Part shown: positions 1 to 7,611 of the stretch, piece after piece
How positions within the stretch are numbered: position 1 is the first letter of the stretch
How the letters are laid out: the number at the start of each line of letters is the position of its first letter
Source: Pseudalkalibacillus decolorationis
GTDB lineage: Bacteria; Bacillota; Bacilli; Bacillales; Fictibacillaceae
Direction of reading: 5' to 3'
Length of the DNA stretch: 48,587 nucleotides
Assembly: GCF_024609785.1 (NCBI RefSeq)
Contig: NZ_JANHJQ010000033.1
Location: 1 to 48,587, forward strand
Made by a program: the position numbers and the translations under genes
The notes under the pieces: model-generated
The model's database searches: none
Seen by the model: the letters and a program-made list of their open reading frames with translations, nothing else
Told to the model about the DNA's origin: nothing

Positions 1-2
1 AA

Positions 3-107
3 CGTGCGAAAGTCCATTTTGACCTGGTGACTTTAGTTTATAATGCTTCAAAACTAGCTGTAGACCGTATCAATGCCAGTTTAAATCAACAACAAGCAGC
101 AGCATAA
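3..107 (+). CDS. 3' end of an ORF cut by the window edge (possibly transposase C-terminus)
   Basis: An open frame enters from the left edge and stops with TAA at 105-107, giving about 34 residues ending in NQQQAAA. The visible part contains HFDLVTLVYNASKLAV. A short H-D...YN..KL helix of this kind occurs at the C-terminus of several DDE transposases, so an IS remnant is possible, but the fragment is too short to assign. No terminator is obvious in the following 200 bases. The reading frame is well supported only by its openness; identity is uncertain. Confidence 0.35.
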   Translation, partial: RAKVHFDLVTLVYNASKLAVDRINASLNQQQAAA

Positions 108-311
108 ACTGAAAAAAATTATGAAAAAATTGATTTCTGTAAGTCTGTGTCTATTTAAATTATGGAATTATGAAATTGATTCAATTATTTTAATTTAGAA
201 CACTCAAATAATAAAGCAAGTGAAAAGTAAAAAAATCGTGAAATTCGTGTAGACAAGTTGTCTTCTATTTTCATTTAATAAAGTAATCTTATAGAAACGG
301 GGTGAAATCCT

Positions 312-620
312 GTGAGTAATGTATCAATTCCAAGACCACCTGATGTAGTTACAATTCTTTGGGAAAGGAACCCACTGAATCCAAGATCTCCACGAACAAT
401 TGTAGAAGCAACTGTTATAGGAAGCTCTGAACCTTGTAAGCGCTTTTTAAAAAGTGGACAATCATTCGTACGTGCAGAGGAATGTCTATTAGATAATGGG
501 TTCAAAAAAGTAGATGAGGAAAGATTGGGAGTCTTTGGTGTTTCCTTATTTGTATGGGTAGACCGGTCCTCAAGCTCCTACAAAGACACGATGAGTATGG
601 GGATGGGAATCTGGCTGTAA
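312..620 (+). CDS. Hypothetical protein, 102 aa
   Basis: The GTG start at 312 is preceded by a good ribosome binding site (GGGGTGA, about 6 bases upstream), which supports a real gene. The product is a 102-residue soluble protein with no signal peptide or membrane segment. It opens with a Pro-rich stretch (SIPRPPDVV) and ends in a Ser- and Met-rich tail. I do not recognise a family. It stands alone between an ORF fragment and a dispersed repeat. A 13-base palindrome (AGACAAGTTGTCT, 251-263) lies about 50 bases before the start and could be an operator or chance. Function unknown. Confidence 0.6.
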   Translation: MSNVSIPRPPDVVTILWERNPLNPRSPRTIVEATVIGSSEPCKRFLKSGQSFVRAEECLLDNGFKKVDEERLGVFGVSLFVWVDRSSSSYKDTMSMGMGIWL

Positions 621-683
621 CTGAATTGTAATACGTGATATTGATTAACAAATTCGTACAAGATTGTTGTCTCAATTTATATT

Positions 684-835
684 AAGAAAAGCGCAAGCGC
701 CCTGCTTAGCCACGAAGGTCACTGGAAGACCGACGAGGAGGCTGTTGCCGCCGCAGGAGGACTGAAGTGATCCAAGTGGCTGGGCGCTGGAGCTAGACAT
801 CACTTCTATGCCTACAAAATTTTATACTTTCTTAC
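684..835 (+). repeat. Family A dispersed repeat, copy 1
   Basis: About 150 bases beginning TAAGAAAAGCGCAAGCGCCC and ending TTTATACTTTCTTA. The body has a nested fold: AGCGCCC (696-702) pairs with GGGCGCT (782-788) and AGCCAC (708-713) pairs with GTGGCT (776-781). It is noncoding and much richer in G+C than its surroundings. Related copies lie at 7061, 37054 (reversed) and 48341. The right end abuts the T-run of the terminator of the ABC transporter operon. Confidence 0.9.
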
Positions 836-847
836 CTTTTAAAAAAC

Positions 848-916
848 AAAAGAATCGCCCTATTTTCTGTAGTAAAGTCATCAAAACAAAACCACACAGA
901 TAGGTACGATTCTTTT
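848..916 (-). terminator. Probable terminator of the mtnK-mtnA-ABC operon
   Basis: AAAAGAATCG (848-857) and CGATTCTTTT (907-916) form a 10-bp inverted repeat, extended by CCTAT/ATAGG after a small bulge. On the minus strand it follows the permease gene and runs into TTTTGTTTTTT. The loop is long (about 40 bases), so efficiency is uncertain; an old element end is the alternative. Confidence 0.55.
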
Positions 917-986
917 ATGAAACATGATATTTAGCATGAGCATAGAATTAGTCGATGATCCCCTCTTCATTCCTATATAGGCCTGA

Positions 987-2033
987 CTATATCTTAAAAT
1001 CAGCCGCTTTCTTCTGATAAAACGTGAATGCTAACGCTGCTACAAGAATGGTTCCTTTTACAATATCCTGTGCATAGTATGGGACATTCATCATTGTTAG
1101 GCCGTTTAGTAAGATGCCGATCAAAATTGCTCCGAAAAACGTGCCGATGACATTTGGTTTTCCTTGTCCAAGAACAGAGTAACCGATTAATGCAGCAGCG
1201 ACCCCGTCCATCAGTAGCGGTGCACCAGCTGAGATCTGACCTGTTCCGATTCTGGATGCAAGAACGATTCCTGCTATTGAGGCAAACAAGCCACTTAATA
1301 CATAGGCATACATTCTGTAGCGTTCTACAGGAACACCCGAGAGGCGGGCTGCTTCACGGTTTGCCCCTGTTACATAGAACAACCTGCCAGCTTTCGTATA
1401 TGTCAGGAATAGGTGAGCGATGATGACAAAAAGGACCATCAGAATAGCTGGAAATGGTATCGAGAACAATTCCCCTTGCCCGATAAATAAGAAGGAAGGG
1501 ATAAATACACCGGGTGCTGTACCTCCGTCCGCCATCGGCATGTTGTTATAAATCGAGAATCCTTTCGTATACGTCAGTTGGACCCCATTTACGATGTACA
1601 TAACCGCAAGCGTTCCTAACAAATCTGGTATCTTTATTTTCACGACAATTAACGAATTGACCAGCCCGACGAGCAAGCCTAACACGATAGGAATCAATAA
1701 GGCGACGAGCAGTTCTTGGCGATACCAGACAAGTGCTGCGGAAGCCCCAATCGTCGCTAAGCTGACAGTTGACCCAACCGACAAGTCAAAACCCCCGACG
1801 ATAAGCGTAAAAGTAACGCCAATCGCCACGAGTGTCACAATCGAAATCGAACGTAAAATGTCTGTGAAGTTGCTGTAAGTTAGAAACTGCTCATTCGTAA
1901 TACTGAAAAACAAAACTAATAGGGCGATCACGAGAACCGTTCCATACTTAAATAGAAAGTGGACGATCTTTTGCTTAAAATGAATACTAGCTTCTGGAGC
2001 ATATTCGCTTTTTAATTCAACCGTTTGTTTCAC
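987..2033 (-). CDS. Ribose-type ABC transporter permease (probable methylthioribose importer)
   Basis: A 348-residue polytopic inner-membrane permease of the RbsC/BPD_transp_2 family, with about nine or ten hydrophobic segments. The family motif GFDLSVGSTVSLATIGASA is near residue 85, and the typical C-terminal glycine-rich region (IGYSVLGQGKPNVIGTFFGA) is present. The GTG start at 2033 has a GGAGGG site 7 bases upstream and overlaps the end of the ATPase gene by 17 bases, so the two are translationally coupled. It is the last gene of a minus-strand operon that begins with a SAM riboswitch, mtnK and mtnA. That placement, rather than sequence alone, suggests methylthioribose as substrate. Other ribose-like sugars remain possible. 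Confidence 0.88.
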   Translation of the reverse strand: MKQTVELKSEYAPEASIHFKQKIVHFLFKYGTVLVIALLVLFFSITNEQFLTYSNFTDILRSISIVTLVAIGVTFTLIVGGFDLSVGSTVSLATIGASAALVWYRQELLVALLIPIVLGLLVGLVNSLIVVKIKIPDLLGTLAVMYIVNGVQLTYTKGFSIYNNMPMADGGTAPGVFIPSFLFIGQGELFSIPFPAILMVLFVIIAHLFLTYTKAGRLFYVTGANREAARLSGVPVERYRMYAYVLSGLFASIAGIVLASRIGTGQISAGAPLLMDGVAAALIGYSVLGQGKPNVIGTFFGAILIGILLNGLTMMNVPYYAQDIVKGTILVAALAFTFYQKKAADFKI

Positions 2034-3528
2034 TTAACATCCCTCCAGTTGCTACTTGCATTATTTTTTCGTGGGTCGCTTCTGCTCCGGTGAAGGAAGC
2101 TGTGAATTCCCCATCATACATGACAAGAATCCGATCAGCGATATGGAGCAGTTCCTCCAACTCACTCGTAAAATAAAGAATCCCTTTTCCTTGTTCAGCT
2201 AACGATTGGATCAATTGGAAGATTTCCTTCTTCGCTTTTACGTCTATGCCTTTTGTCGGTTCATCGAATAGATAGACATTCCGATCCGGAGAAATCCATT
2301 TTCCGATCGAAACCTTTTGCTGATTTCCACCACTTAAATATTTCAATAATCTTGTTGAGGAGGAAGTCACGACCCCGAGTTCATCGATTTTTCTGTTTGC
2401 ATATTCCGCCTCTTTCTTTAACTGAAGCCAACCGAACCTTGTAAAAGACTGCAGGGATGGGAGGGAGAGATTGTGGGCAACGCTATGTTCTGTTAGGATG
2501 CCTTCTTTTCGCCTCTCTTCTGGGACAAGGCATAGCCCTTGTTTGAGTGCATGATAAGGTGATGTGATTTTTTTACGTTTTCCATTGATGAACCACGACC
2601 CTTTTGCTTCCCCAGCACCGAATAACGCTCTTGCCGTTTCACTTTTTCCTGCTCCTACCAAACCCGCTACCCCGACGATTTCACCTTCCTGAACGGTGAG
2701 GCTAATGCTTTTACCTGTATCAGGAATAGTTATATCCTTTACTTCAAAAAGGGTGTTCGTTGAGGTAACTTTACGTTTACGCTCGGTTTGTTGAAGCGAC
2801 TTACCGAGCATTTGTTGGATGATTTGTTCAGTAGAAGCTGTCTCTGTTTTTTCGGTAATAATCAGCTTTCCGTCTCTCATAACCGTGAAACGATCACTGA
2901 TTTTCTTGATTTCCGGCATTCTGTGTGAAATATAAATGATGCCGACCCCTTTATCACGAAGCTTTTTTATGATTTCAAAAAGGGTGTTTGTTTCTTTTTC
3001 GCTTAATGGAGCTGTCGGTTCATCAAGGATCAAGTAACGCACATTTCCGGCGACAGCACGCGCAATCAGAATCATTTGTTTCTCTGATAAGCTGCACTGG
3101 GCAACGGGTTTGTTGACCTCAAGCTCAATGTTCATATCATTCAAAATCTCTTTTGCCTGCTTTTTAATCGATTGCCAGGATACCCTTGACATTTTGAAAC
3201 CAGTACTTGTGTAAGTATCGATTGCAAGATTTTCAGCCACCGTCAATGTTGGAAAAAGCGCCGTATCAACCTCTTGTACGACAACCCCTATACCATGACG
3301 TTTTGCATCTAATGGGGATTCAAGCGAGACTTCCTTCCCGGAAATCTCGATCGTACCGTCGTCTTTTTGATAATCCCCAGCCAAAATTTTCATCAACGTA
3401 CTTTTCCCAGCTCCGTTCACACCTAATAATGCGTGCACTTCACCCGCTTTTACTGAAAATGAAACACTTTTTAGCACAGAGACGTCATCAAAACTCTTTG
3501 AGATGTTCTTCATGAACAATTGGCACAT
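2017..3528 (-). CDS. Ribose-type ABC transporter ATPase, two fused nucleotide-binding domains
   Basis: A 503-residue RbsA/MglA-type protein with tandem ABC domains. Domain 1 has Walker A GVNGAGKST (about residue 37) and Walker B LILDEPT. Its signature is degenerate (SLSEKQ). Domain 2 has a variant Walker A (GLVGAGKSE) and a canonical signature LSGGNQQK. The ATG at 3528 follows the binding-protein stop by one base and has an AGGCGA site upstream. It energises import through the adjacent permease. Operon context points to methylthioribose uptake; substrate specificity cannot be read from the ATPase. Confidence 0.9.
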   Translation of the reverse strand: MCQLFMKNISKSFDDVSVLKSVSFSVKAGEVHALLGVNGAGKSTLMKILAGDYQKDDGTIEISGKEVSLESPLDAKRHGIGVVVQEVDTALFPTLTVAENLAIDTYTSTGFKMSRVSWQSIKKQAKEILNDMNIELEVNKPVAQCSLSEKQMILIARAVAGNVRYLILDEPTAPLSEKETNTLFEIIKKLRDKGVGIIYISHRMPEIKKISDRFTVMRDGKLIITEKTETASTEQIIQQMLGKSLQQTERKRKVTSTNTLFEVKDITIPDTGKSISLTVQEGEIVGVAGLVGAGKSETARALFGAGEAKGSWFINGKRKKITSPYHALKQGLCLVPEERRKEGILTEHSVAHNLSLPSLQSFTRFGWLQLKKEAEYANRKIDELGVVTSSSTRLLKYLSGGNQQKVSIGKWISPDRNVYLFDEPTKGIDVKAKKEIFQLIQSLAEQGKGILYFTSELEELLHIADRILVMYDGEFTASFTGAEATHEKIMQVATGGMLSETNG

Positions 3529-3529
3529 G

Positions 3530-4678
3530 TTAATTCGCCTTTTCCTCTAATGCCTTCATCCACGGAGATACACCTGCATCGGATGTTCCCCAGCCCTCTA
3601 CATACTCACCTAATTCATCCATAGTTATTGTTTCGTCTGGCAGGTCTGATTGTTTCACGAGGTGCGGATCTAAGGAATAAATCGCTGGCGTCTCTTCTCC
3701 TGCTATTTTTTGATACAGGAATCTGACCTGTACACGGCCAACTTCAGCAGGATCAGTCGCCGCTGTTGCGACCCATGGGCTGTTTTCCTTTTGGATTAGC
3801 TGCAAGTCTTCATCACTTAAATCAATTCCATATACTTTAATCTCGTTACGGCCAGCCTGATCGATTGCCCTTGTCACCCCTTTTGCAAACTCATCCCACG
3901 GGGCAAACACGGCATCGATATCTCCTTTATTCGGATATTTCTTTAAGATCGCTTCCATCTGATTCTGTGTATCAAGCGCAGTATTGGCACTTGCATTACC
4001 GAATTTCGCAACCTCTTTTATATTCGGATAGCGTTCTTGAAACGCTTCATAAATCGTATTCCGCCTTTCCATTGGGGTAAATCCTCCAACCCAAACGTAA
4101 ACAATTTCACCTTCCCCATTAAGGTCTTGCGCGAGAGTCTTCAGTGAACTCCATGCAAGGCTATAGTCGTCCTGATCGATTACCGTTACGCCTGGAAGGT
4201 TGAGATCGTTATCGAACGAAACGACAGGAATGCCTTTTTCCAGCGCTTTTTTTACACCGCTTTCTAGTGCATCCGCCCGTCCATGGTCAATCAAAATCCC
4301 ATCTACATTCTGGTTGATTGCTGTCTCCAGATGGGTAGCCATTTTGGCAAGATTATTGTCAGCATTATAGACCTGCACTTCTCCGCCAAACGCTTCGACC
4401 TGTTCCTTGACACCCTGTACATACTGGGAAGAGAACGTACCTAACGATATTTGCATGATCGCTGCAATTTTCAGAGGCTTTTGTACCTCTTTTGGAATAT
4501 CGGCTGAAGCATCGCCTGACGAACCGTCATCCTTATTCGTTTCACCTGTTGATTTCTCATCCTCTGCTGCTTGTGTTGTTGTTGCCTGTGGTGAAGCAAC
4601 ATCTTGTTCATTTGTGCAAGCAGACAAGATCAATGTAAAAAGTAGTAGAAAAACAAATAATACCTTTACCTTTTTCAA
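3530..4678 (-). CDS. Sugar-binding lipoprotein of ribose-type ABC transporter
   Basis: A 382-residue secreted lipoprotein of the RbsB/Peripla_BP_4 fold. The N-terminus has a basic start, a hydrophobic core and the lipobox LILSAC, with Cys21 as the lipidated residue. A Thr/Asp/Glu-rich linker follows, then the two-lobed periplasmic-binding domain (GILIDHGRAD, IPVVSFDND). The start is TTG at 4678, with a strong AAGGAGG site 8 bases upstream. It follows mtnA by 96 bases on the same strand. In the SAM-riboswitch operon it is the likely receptor for methylthioribose or a related thiosugar; this is inference from context. Confidence 0.88.
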   Translation of the reverse strand: MKKVKVLFVFLLLFTLILSACTNEQDVASPQATTTQAAEDEKSTGETNKDDGSSGDASADIPKEVQKPLKIAAIMQISLGTFSSQYVQGVKEQVEAFGGEVQVYNADNNLAKMATHLETAINQNVDGILIDHGRADALESGVKKALEKGIPVVSFDNDLNLPGVTVIDQDDYSLAWSSLKTLAQDLNGEGEIVYVWVGGFTPMERRNTIYEAFQERYPNIKEVAKFGNASANTALDTQNQMEAILKKYPNKGDIDAVFAPWDEFAKGVTRAIDQAGRNEIKVYGIDLSDEDLQLIQKENSPWVATAATDPAEVGRVQVRFLYQKIAGEETPAIYSLDPHLVKQSDLPDETITMDELGEYVEGWGTSDAGVSPWMKALEEKAN

Positions 4679-4737
4679 TGTATTTCCTCCTTAAAAAATC
4701 GTAGTAACCTTAGCTGAAAACTAGGTTTAATGGTTAT

Positions 4738-4768
4738 GAGGGGTAACTAAGTTGTATGTACTCCCCTC
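4738..4768. other. Intercistronic hairpin between mtnA and the binding-protein gene
   Basis: GAGGGG (4738-4743) pairs with CCCCTC (4763-4768). A T6 run follows only on the plus strand, where there is no gene to terminate. On the minus (operon) strand no T-run follows, so read-through from mtnA into the ABC genes is plausible. It may instead stabilise or separate segments of the mRNA. Confidence 0.4.
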
Positions 4769-4774
4769 GCTTTT

Positions 4775-5821
4775 TTATAATGTCTTCACTCTTGTTAATC
4801 CTTGTTGTAGGTCACCTGTAACAATTCCTTTTTCGGTTATGATTCCTGTCACAAAATGGTGTGGTGTGACATCGAACGCCGGATTATATATGTTGATGTT
4901 TTCAGCGGCAACCCGCTCGCCATTCCAGTGAGTAATTTCTTCTTCAGCTCGTTCTTCGATTGGAATATCCTCTCCTGTTAGAACATTCAAATCAATCGTA
5001 GAAAGTGGTGATGCCACATAAAAAGGGATGTTGAATGCTTTTGCTATTACAGCAAGACCAAGGGTTCCGATCTTGTTCGCGACATCTCCATTGGCAGCAA
5101 CTCGATCGGTCCCGACGATGACAGCTGAGATGTTTTTATTTTTCAAAACATGTGCAGCCATATTGTCGGTAATCAATGTGACATTGACTCCGATTCGTTG
5201 AAGTTCCCAAGCAGTTAATCGAGCTCCCTGTAATACTGGCCGTGTTTCTGTTGCATATACGGAAAGATCAATTCCTTGTTCTTTTGCAAGGTAAAAAGGT
5301 GCTAGTGCCGTTCCGTATCTGGCTGTGGCGATTCCTCCAGCATTGCAGTGTGTAAGTACCGTATCTCCTGTATTAAGAAGGGATAATCCGTGCTCACCAA
5401 TTCGCCGGCAAACCTCTTCGTCTTCCTTTTGAATCAAAAGAGCTTCATTGATTACAATCTCTTTTGCCTGCTCAACCGTTTCTGCTAGATTTACGACGTT
5501 CACAACTCGATCGAGCGCCCAGAATAGATTGACCGCTGTCGGGCGAGCACTTGCAAGATAATCTCTTTCTGCCCGGAGTCCTGCCCTGAATTCTTTAGTT
5601 GAATTTCCAGTGAACGTTTTCGCCCAAAGAGCGAGACCGAATGCAGCAGCAATTCCAATGGCAGGGGCGCCCCTCACCTTTAATGAATGAATGCTTTCCC
5701 ACACACTCTTAATCTCTTTAAGATGGAGAAATTCTGTTGTGTGTGGTAGTTTTTGTTGATCAAGAATTACAACATGATTGTTCTCCCAACTGACGGAGCG
5801 GATGAAATCAGTTTTGATCAT
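4775..5821 (-). CDS. mtnA: S-methyl-5-thioribose-1-phosphate isomerase
   Basis: A 348-residue cytoplasmic enzyme that isomerises methylthioribose-1-phosphate to methylthioribulose-1-phosphate, the second step after mtnK. It belongs to the aIF-2B alpha/beta/delta-like family. The N-terminal [15 protein letters not shown] motif, the catalytic Cys in [10 protein letters not shown] and the Asp in [17 protein letters not shown] are all present. Length is normal. The ATG at 5821 lies only three bases after the mtnK stop, so the two genes are coupled, as in Bacillus subtilis. Regulation is through the shared upstream SAM-I riboswitch. Confidence 0.97.
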   Translation of the reverse strand: MIKTDFIRSVSWENNHVVILDQQKLPHTTEFLHLKEIKSVWESIHSLKVRGAPAIGIAAAFGLALWAKTFTGNSTKEFRAGLRAERDYLASARPTAVNLFWALDRVVNVVNLAETVEQAKEIVINEALLIQKEDEEVCRRIGEHGLSLLNTGDTVLTHCNAGGIATARYGTALAPFYLAKEQGIDLSVYATETRPVLQGARLTAWELQRIGVNVTLITDNMAAHVLKNKNISAVIVGTDRVAANGDVANKIGTLGLAVIAKAFNIPFYVASPLSTIDLNVLTGEDIPIEERAEEEITHWNGERVAAENINIYNPAFDVTPHHFVTGIITEKGIVTGDLQQGLTRVKTL

Positions 5822-5824
5822 TTT

Positions 5825-7033
5825 TCAATCTCCCTTCACGAGCTGAATAAGATTCTGAACAGTAGACACTTGACTTCGGTTGACGATTAGATGCCTTCCT
5901 GTTTTGAGAGCTCTCCTTTGGACTTCTAATCTCTTTTCCTTATCCTCAATTCCGTTGATGTCTTCCACTTTGGCAAGACCAATTGTCCTTCTTATAATCT
6001 TATTACCGGCAAATCCGACCGCATCCTGAAGTATTTGTCTTAACACATAATCCAGATATCCAGCGACTTTAATAAATGGTCCTTTCCCGTTTTCAACCCA
6101 TAACTTCGTAAATTCTGCCGTAAATACTTCCCACGTTTCCACTATGACCTGAATTAAATAGTCTTGGAAGCTATCACGTTTCACCTCGTCTTCGATCCTG
6201 GCTTCTTGTGATAAATGATTTAGTATCAGATTGGCGAAAAATGCACCGACATCAAACCCGATCGGACCAAAAAATCCGAATTCAGGATCGATCACTTTTG
6301 AAGAATCCCTCGTCACAAAAATACTCCCTGTATGCAAATCACCATGTATAAGCGCTTCAGATTTTGTAAGGAACAGCTGTTTAAGCTTTGCGGCTTCAAG
6401 CTTCAGTTCGTCGTCGTTCCATAAGGCTTCAACTTCGGGTAGTAATTCCTCTGGAAACTCATTTGTTTCATGGTCAAAGAAAGGATCGGTAAAGACGAGG
6501 TCTTCCGTTATCTTACATAATTCCGGGTTCACGAATTTAGTTGCTAACACTTTTTTCTCAGAAGGCTCTAATCCAAAGTCGGAGGTGTGGAACAGTGTAT
6601 GAGCAATGAACCTTCCGATATGTTCCGCCAGATTCGGATACCTTTCACCTTCGATTAGACCTTTTCTTAGCAATGTGTATGCGGATAGATCCTCCATAAC
6701 GGTAGCCGCGGCAACATCATCTGTTCCGTAGACCCCAGGAACAAGTTCGGGTACGAATTTGGCAGCTAGTTTCAATGATTCCCCTTCGATCCTCGCCCGA
6801 TCCAATGTCAATGGCCATGATTCGCCGACCACTTTTGCATATGGAAGGGCCTGTTTAACAATCAAGGTCCGCCCCGTTTCAGTCTCTTTTACACGGAAAA
6901 CGTAATTCAGGTTCCCATCGCCAATTTCTTCACACTCCACTAAACTATTTTCATGGATGTACTTCTGTTGCTTTAAATAGTCCACGACACTTATTGTGGT
7001 AAAAGAATTATAGGTTGATTGTTTTGTTAACAT
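5825..7033 (-). CDS. mtnK: Methylthioribose kinase
   Basis: A 402-residue kinase that phosphorylates 5-methylthioribose on C1 using ATP, the entry step of the salvage pathway. It has the APH/choline-kinase fold: HGDLHTGSIFV as the catalytic loop and DPEFGFFGPIGFDVG as the metal-binding loop, both characteristic of MtnK. The ATG at 7033 is preceded by GGGGG about 9 bases upstream. It is the first gene of the minus-strand operon. The leader between its start and the SAM-I riboswitch terminator is lengthened by a family A repeat (7061-7206). Confidence 0.97.
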   Translation of the reverse strand: MLTKQSTYNSFTTISVVDYLKQQKYIHENSLVECEEIGDGNLNYVFRVKETETGRTLIVKQALPYAKVVGESWPLTLDRARIEGESLKLAAKFVPELVPGVYGTDDVAAATVMEDLSAYTLLRKGLIEGERYPNLAEHIGRFIAHTLFHTSDFGLEPSEKKVLATKFVNPELCKITEDLVFTDPFFDHETNEFPEELLPEVEALWNDDELKLEAAKLKQLFLTKSEALIHGDLHTGSIFVTRDSSKVIDPEFGFFGPIGFDVGAFFANLILNHLSQEARIEDEVKRDSFQDYLIQVIVETWEVFTAEFTKLWVENGKGPFIKVAGYLDYVLRQILQDAVGFAGNKIIRRTIGLAKVEDINGIEDKEKRLEVQRRALKTGRHLIVNRSQVSTVQNLIQLVKGD

Positions 7034-7060
7034 ATAAGAAACCCCCAGTTTAAATTATTG

Positions 7061-7206
7061 AAAAGCGGAAGCGCCCTGTTTAGGTACGAAAAGCGCTGGA
7101 GATTCTGGAGCGCAACACGCTTTTTGTGTTTGTGAAAGAATCGAAGCGACCTCGAGTACCTGGGTGCTGAAGCTAGACATTACATCTTTGCAACTTTCTT
7201 AACGTA
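7061..7206 (+). repeat. Family A dispersed repeat, copy 2 (diverged)
   Basis: A degenerate copy that keeps the ends (GAAAAGCGGAAGCGCCCTG on the left, ACTTTCTTAACGT on the right) but has a different middle. Both stems are kept: AGCGCCC (7070-7076) with GGGTGCT (7162-7168), and AGGTAC (7082-7087) with GTACCT (7156-7161). The second stem has a different sequence from copy 1 yet still pairs. It lies inside the mtnK leader, touching the T-run of the riboswitch terminator. Confidence 0.85.
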
Positions 7207-7237
7207 TAAAAAGCCTCTTTCTGGTTGAAAGAGGCTT
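7201..7237 (-). terminator. Expression-platform terminator of the mtnK SAM-I riboswitch
   Basis: AAGCCTCTTTC (7211-7221) and GAAAGAGGCTT (7227-7237) form a perfect 11-bp stem with a 5-base loop. On the minus strand it is followed by TTTTT. It sits just downstream of the S-box aptamer, as expected for a SAM-dependent terminator. Confidence 0.93.
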
Positions 7238-7255
7238 GAAGGGACTATCTTCGCA

Positions 7256-7410
7256 CCTCTTATCTTCCAGAATGAACGATCTCACTCTGTTGGAAGTAGC
7301 ACCGTGCCTTTTAGAATCCCTTGAAGAAAAGGACATAATTTTTCCTAAGGTAAAAGATCGGTTGCTGGGCGTCATAGGGCCAATTCCCTCAGCCTGCTCT
7401 TGATAAGAGA
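7256..7410 (-). promoter_or_regulatory. SAM-I (S-box) riboswitch controlling mtnK-mtnA-ABC
   Basis: On the minus strand the conserved S-box parts appear in order. P1 is formed by CTCTTATC near 7410 and GATAAGAG near 7256. Between them come AGAGCAGGCTGAGGGA, GGCCCTATGACGCCCAGCAACC and CACGGTGCTACTTCC. SAM binding should favour the terminator at 7201-7237 and shut off the operon when SAM is plentiful. The loop between P2 and the CACGGTGC segment is longer than in the second riboswitch at 8903. Confidence 0.96.
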
Positions 7411-7411
7411 T

Positions 7412-7456
7412 TTTATTTAATTGTAATGAAGGTAGTTCAAAAAGTTTTGAACTACC
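7412..7456 (-). promoter_or_regulatory. Putative mtnK promoter region with overlapping palindrome
   Basis: A near-perfect palindrome, GGTAGTTCAAAA-AG-TTTTGAACTACC (7431-7456), lies just upstream of the S-box. On the minus strand its inner half supplies a possible -35 (TTGAAC, 7435-7440). A weak -10 (AATAAA, 7412-7417) follows 17 bases later and ends next to the aptamer. The palindrome could be a repressor operator or an upstream terminator. The promoter assignment is tentative. Confidence 0.4.
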
Positions 7457-7611
7457 ACGAATATTAAGATAACTTGAACAAAACATTACAGAAGGAACTG
7501 GAAATTGTCAATAACTTTTTTTAAAGAAAACTTGGTTAGCTTCTTTACAATTACTTAATTCAGCGATAGTATAACCTACTATAAAATCATGTGAAATAGA
7601 ACAGGATGTGA

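Noticed and set aside
4679-4774. A third SAM riboswitch between mtnA and the binding-protein gene
   Set aside because: None of the conserved S-box core segments is present; only a simple hairpin is seen.
7199-7486. 95-codon open frame on the minus strand upstream of mtnK
   Set aside because: It coincides with the S-box aptamer and its terminator; the conserved bases are those of the RNA, and there is no ribosome binding site.
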